A DNA stretch of 64,000 nucleotides from Trogon surrucura (Eukaryota; Chordata; Aves; Trogoniformes; Trogonidae). Shown here one piece after another: positions 62,664 through 64,000 of this stretch (its first letter is position 1; every line of letters starts with the position of its first letter). The stretch covers positions 16,537,001 to 16,601,000 of the forward strand of contig CM036618.1 in the NCBI GenBank assembly GCA_020746105.1. The letters are read 5' to 3'. A model generated the notes under the pieces. It ran no database searches, was not told the origin of the DNA, and worked only from the letters and a program-made list of their open reading frames with translations. The translations under genes were made by a program, and so were the position numbers.

Positions 62664-62670
62664 CAGGTAC
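62664..62670 (+). other. Probable retroviral splice donor
   Basis: CAG|GTAC with cleavage after 62666, in the leader 28 bases upstream of the gag ATG. The position fits the usual donor for spliced env mRNA. Confidence 0.5.
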
Positions 62671-62694
62671 GAGGACTGCGGCCGGGGGACAAAA

Positions 62695-63432
62695 ATGGGG
62701 CAAAAAGCGACACGATCGCAACAACTTCATCATGATGTACTGATGTGTATTGCAAAGGAGCGAGAGTATAAGATTAGCCTGCAGAAAGTGACTCTGTTAC
62801 TTTTATGGATCGGTTGTAATTGCCCCTGGTATCCTGAAACAGGATCTTACGAAATTAAGGATTGGAAATGTGTAGGCCAAGAGCTAACTAAAGCACAACA
62901 TGCTGGTCATGACAGTTCGCCTGATAATATAGAGACACGGAAAGCTTTGTTTGCGGCGTTGCGCTCACTGAAACCACGCGTTGCTGATGCTAGTTCTGAG
63001 AGCAGTGTGGTGAGCACTGCGGGCTCTGTTGCTACAGACTTCACTAATGATTTAATTGACTTAGCACCTACGCGGCAGACAGAGACTGCAATTCAAACGA
63101 CGTGTGTAAACCTTTTTTCCTCTCAAACTGAAACGGCGGTACAGACTAGCCAGATTAATCTCACAAGTTTGCAAGAAGGATTGATGAGTGGCTATGAGGG
63201 AATTGCGCTGAGAGCTGGGGATCCGGAGGAGGACGACAGTTCCTTTGATGTTGGTCCTGACGACCCCGAGGCAGAACCCAACCTTTATCCTCCGCTCACG
63301 CCGAATAGAGCCATGGTGGCATCTGCACCTACTGCTCAGGACGTTTTTTCGGGACTTTCGAAAAAAGGAAAGGGGCTGTCAAAATCTGGCTCACAGCTGT
63401 GTCAAAATAAGGAAATTATGCTTACTTTGTAG
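62695..63432 (+). pseudogene. gag: Truncated gag with matrix (Gag p10-type) domain
   Basis: A 245-codon frame starting MGQKATRS, with glycine at position 2 for N-myristoylation, in the order expected after the leader. Residues 1-95 form a matrix-like domain with the NCPWYPETG motif at residues 42-50 and IKDWKCVG just after, typical of betaretrovirus Gag p10. Residues 128-157 hold an internal near-duplication (QTETAIQT and QTETAVQT). Residues 197-201, LYPPL, fit the ALIX-binding late-domain pattern LYPxL. The capsid and nucleocapsid are absent: from about residue 220 the frame enters sequence derived from pol and ends at TAG 63430. As encoded it could be a matrix-only Gag fragment. Whether it is expressed is unknown. 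Confidence 0.85.
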
Positions 63433-63505
63433 TAATCGGATACACCAATACTTTGTGACACATATTCGTTCTCATTCTAATCTGCCTGGCCCGTTAGTCG
63501 AAGGA
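63390..63505 (+). pseudogene. pol: Pol fragment: RNase H end to integrase start
   Basis: In a frame different from gag, the sequence reads [19 protein letters not shown] at about 63449-63505, the conserved junction between the RNase H tail and the integrase N-terminus. Before it, homology fades near 63390, where it meets gag sequence. The missing interval equals capsid, nucleocapsid, protease and reverse transcriptase. Homology stops abruptly at 63505. Confidence 0.75.
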
Positions 63506-63506
63506 A

Positions 63507-63686
63507 TGGGGAATATCTCATGTGATGGGGATACCTTATTCACCAACGGGACAGAGCATTGTGGAAAGAGCACATCTCACGCTGAAAAGAATGTTACAGA
63601 AACAGAAAAGCACTGTTGTCGGAATGTCTCCACACGAGAAGTTGTCTAATGCAACGACCTTATTGGCTGCCAGTGAAACGGATTAA
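63507..63686 (+). pseudogene. pol: Pol fragment: integrase catalytic core end
   Basis: A third frame reads [17 protein letters not shown] and then [13 protein letters not shown], the integrase core stretch that includes the third catalytic residue, glutamate of the DDE triad, in the VER motif. The first two catalytic aspartates and the zinc-binding N-terminal domain are deleted between 63505 and 63507. The frame ends at TAA 63684-63686. The protein cannot be functional. Confidence 0.85.
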
Positions 63687-63694
63687 GCCATTTA

Positions 63695-63835
63695 ATGACC
63701 ATGATTTGGTTCCTATCCCGCATGATGTGGCTGTGCAGCATTCTGTTACTTCAACAGCGTAGCAGCAATGCGACCGTACACTGGGCCTGCCTGTTGAATC
63801 CCTTTGTTTTTCCCAGTGACATGATGGGACTCTGA
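63695..63835 (+). pseudogene. env: Env-like N-terminal segment with signal-peptide-like stretch
   Basis: A 46-codon frame downstream of the integrase fragment has a hydrophobic core (MMWLCSILLL) followed by an N-glycosylation sequon NAT, as expected for an envelope signal peptide and start of the surface subunit. It ends at TGA 63833. The next open segment lies in another frame and overlaps it by 11 bases, which suggests a frameshift in env. Assignment rests on position and composition. Confidence 0.45.
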
Positions 63836-64000
63836 GGTACCGATTACCAGCGATGACATGGATTGGACTGGGAGAAGATGGTTACGGCTGATGGCAGAGC
63901 AATTATGGGAAGATGTAACTGTTTTCAATGTTACCCGTTGTTCTGATATGTATTCTCCTTGTGTGACTAACAATGAAGCTTATATTGGTTGTATAAGACT
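63825..64000 (+). pseudogene. env: Env-like surface-subunit segment, cut by window end
   Basis: An open segment of 58 codons runs to the end of the window, following a TGA at 63822. It reads DWTGRRWLRLMAEQLWEDV near 63855-63911, then FNVTRCSDMYSPCVTNNEAY with an N-glycosylation sequon and spaced cysteines, and so resembles a retroviral surface glycoprotein. No start codon is needed if it continues the preceding segment after a frameshift. The true end is outside the window. Confidence 0.5.

Larger units (their letters stand above)
61826..64000 (+). mobile_element. Defective betaretrovirus-like endogenous retrovirus (runs off the window)
   Basis: The block contains, in order, an env-like 3' remnant and polypurine tract, an LTR, a primer-binding site, a leader with splice donor, a gag matrix-region frame, an RNase H/integrase junction fragment, an integrase core fragment, and the start of an env-like region. 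Capsid through reverse transcriptase is missing. The gag N-terminal block with NCPWYPETG places it in the betaretrovirus-like class II group. It is sense to ROCK2 in intron 2. The 3' LTR, if present, lies outside the window. Confidence 0.88.

Overview
The window looks like vertebrate, specifically bird, nuclear DNA. It is dominated by long AT-rich non-coding sequence with one strong CpG island, two exons separated by a 40.8 kb intron, and many copies of the CR1 LINE family with its diagnostic 3' tail of repeated ATTCTGTGA-like units. No bacterial operon, rRNA, tRNA or CRISPR array is visible. The species cannot be resolved from the sequence alone.

The one host gene I can support is ROCK2 (Rho-associated coiled-coil kinase 2) on the + strand. 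Exon 1 (coding part 16234-16359) lies in a CpG island at about 15350-16930. Exon 2 (57133-57214) carries the conserved segment just before the kinase domain. Both splice sites match consensus and the reading frame joins cleanly. The kinase, coiled-coil and PH domains must lie beyond the window. The region before 15350 is intergenic or unrecognised sequence with old CR1 debris.

Repeats form at least two layers. Ancient CR1 copies at about 8640-9490, 45235-46400 and 50590-51450 are barely readable. Younger CR1 3' ends are scattered through introns 1 and 2. From about 40.26 kb to 61.8 kb every recognised CR1 copy is antisense to ROCK2; earlier copies are mostly sense. One copy ends about 90 bp before exon 2, and another in intron 2 keeps a 199-codon open frame.

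The last 2.2 kb (61826-64000) is a defective betaretrovirus-like (class II) endogenous retrovirus, sense to ROCK2. In order: an env-like 3' remnant with a polypurine tract, one LTR of about 443 bp, a primer-binding site, a leader with a splice donor, a gag matrix-region ORF, then pol and env scraps joined by deletions. Retroviral 3' sequence immediately before an LTR that is followed by a primer-binding site and gag implies a head-to-tail tandem or recombinant arrangement, which is the most unusual structure in the window.
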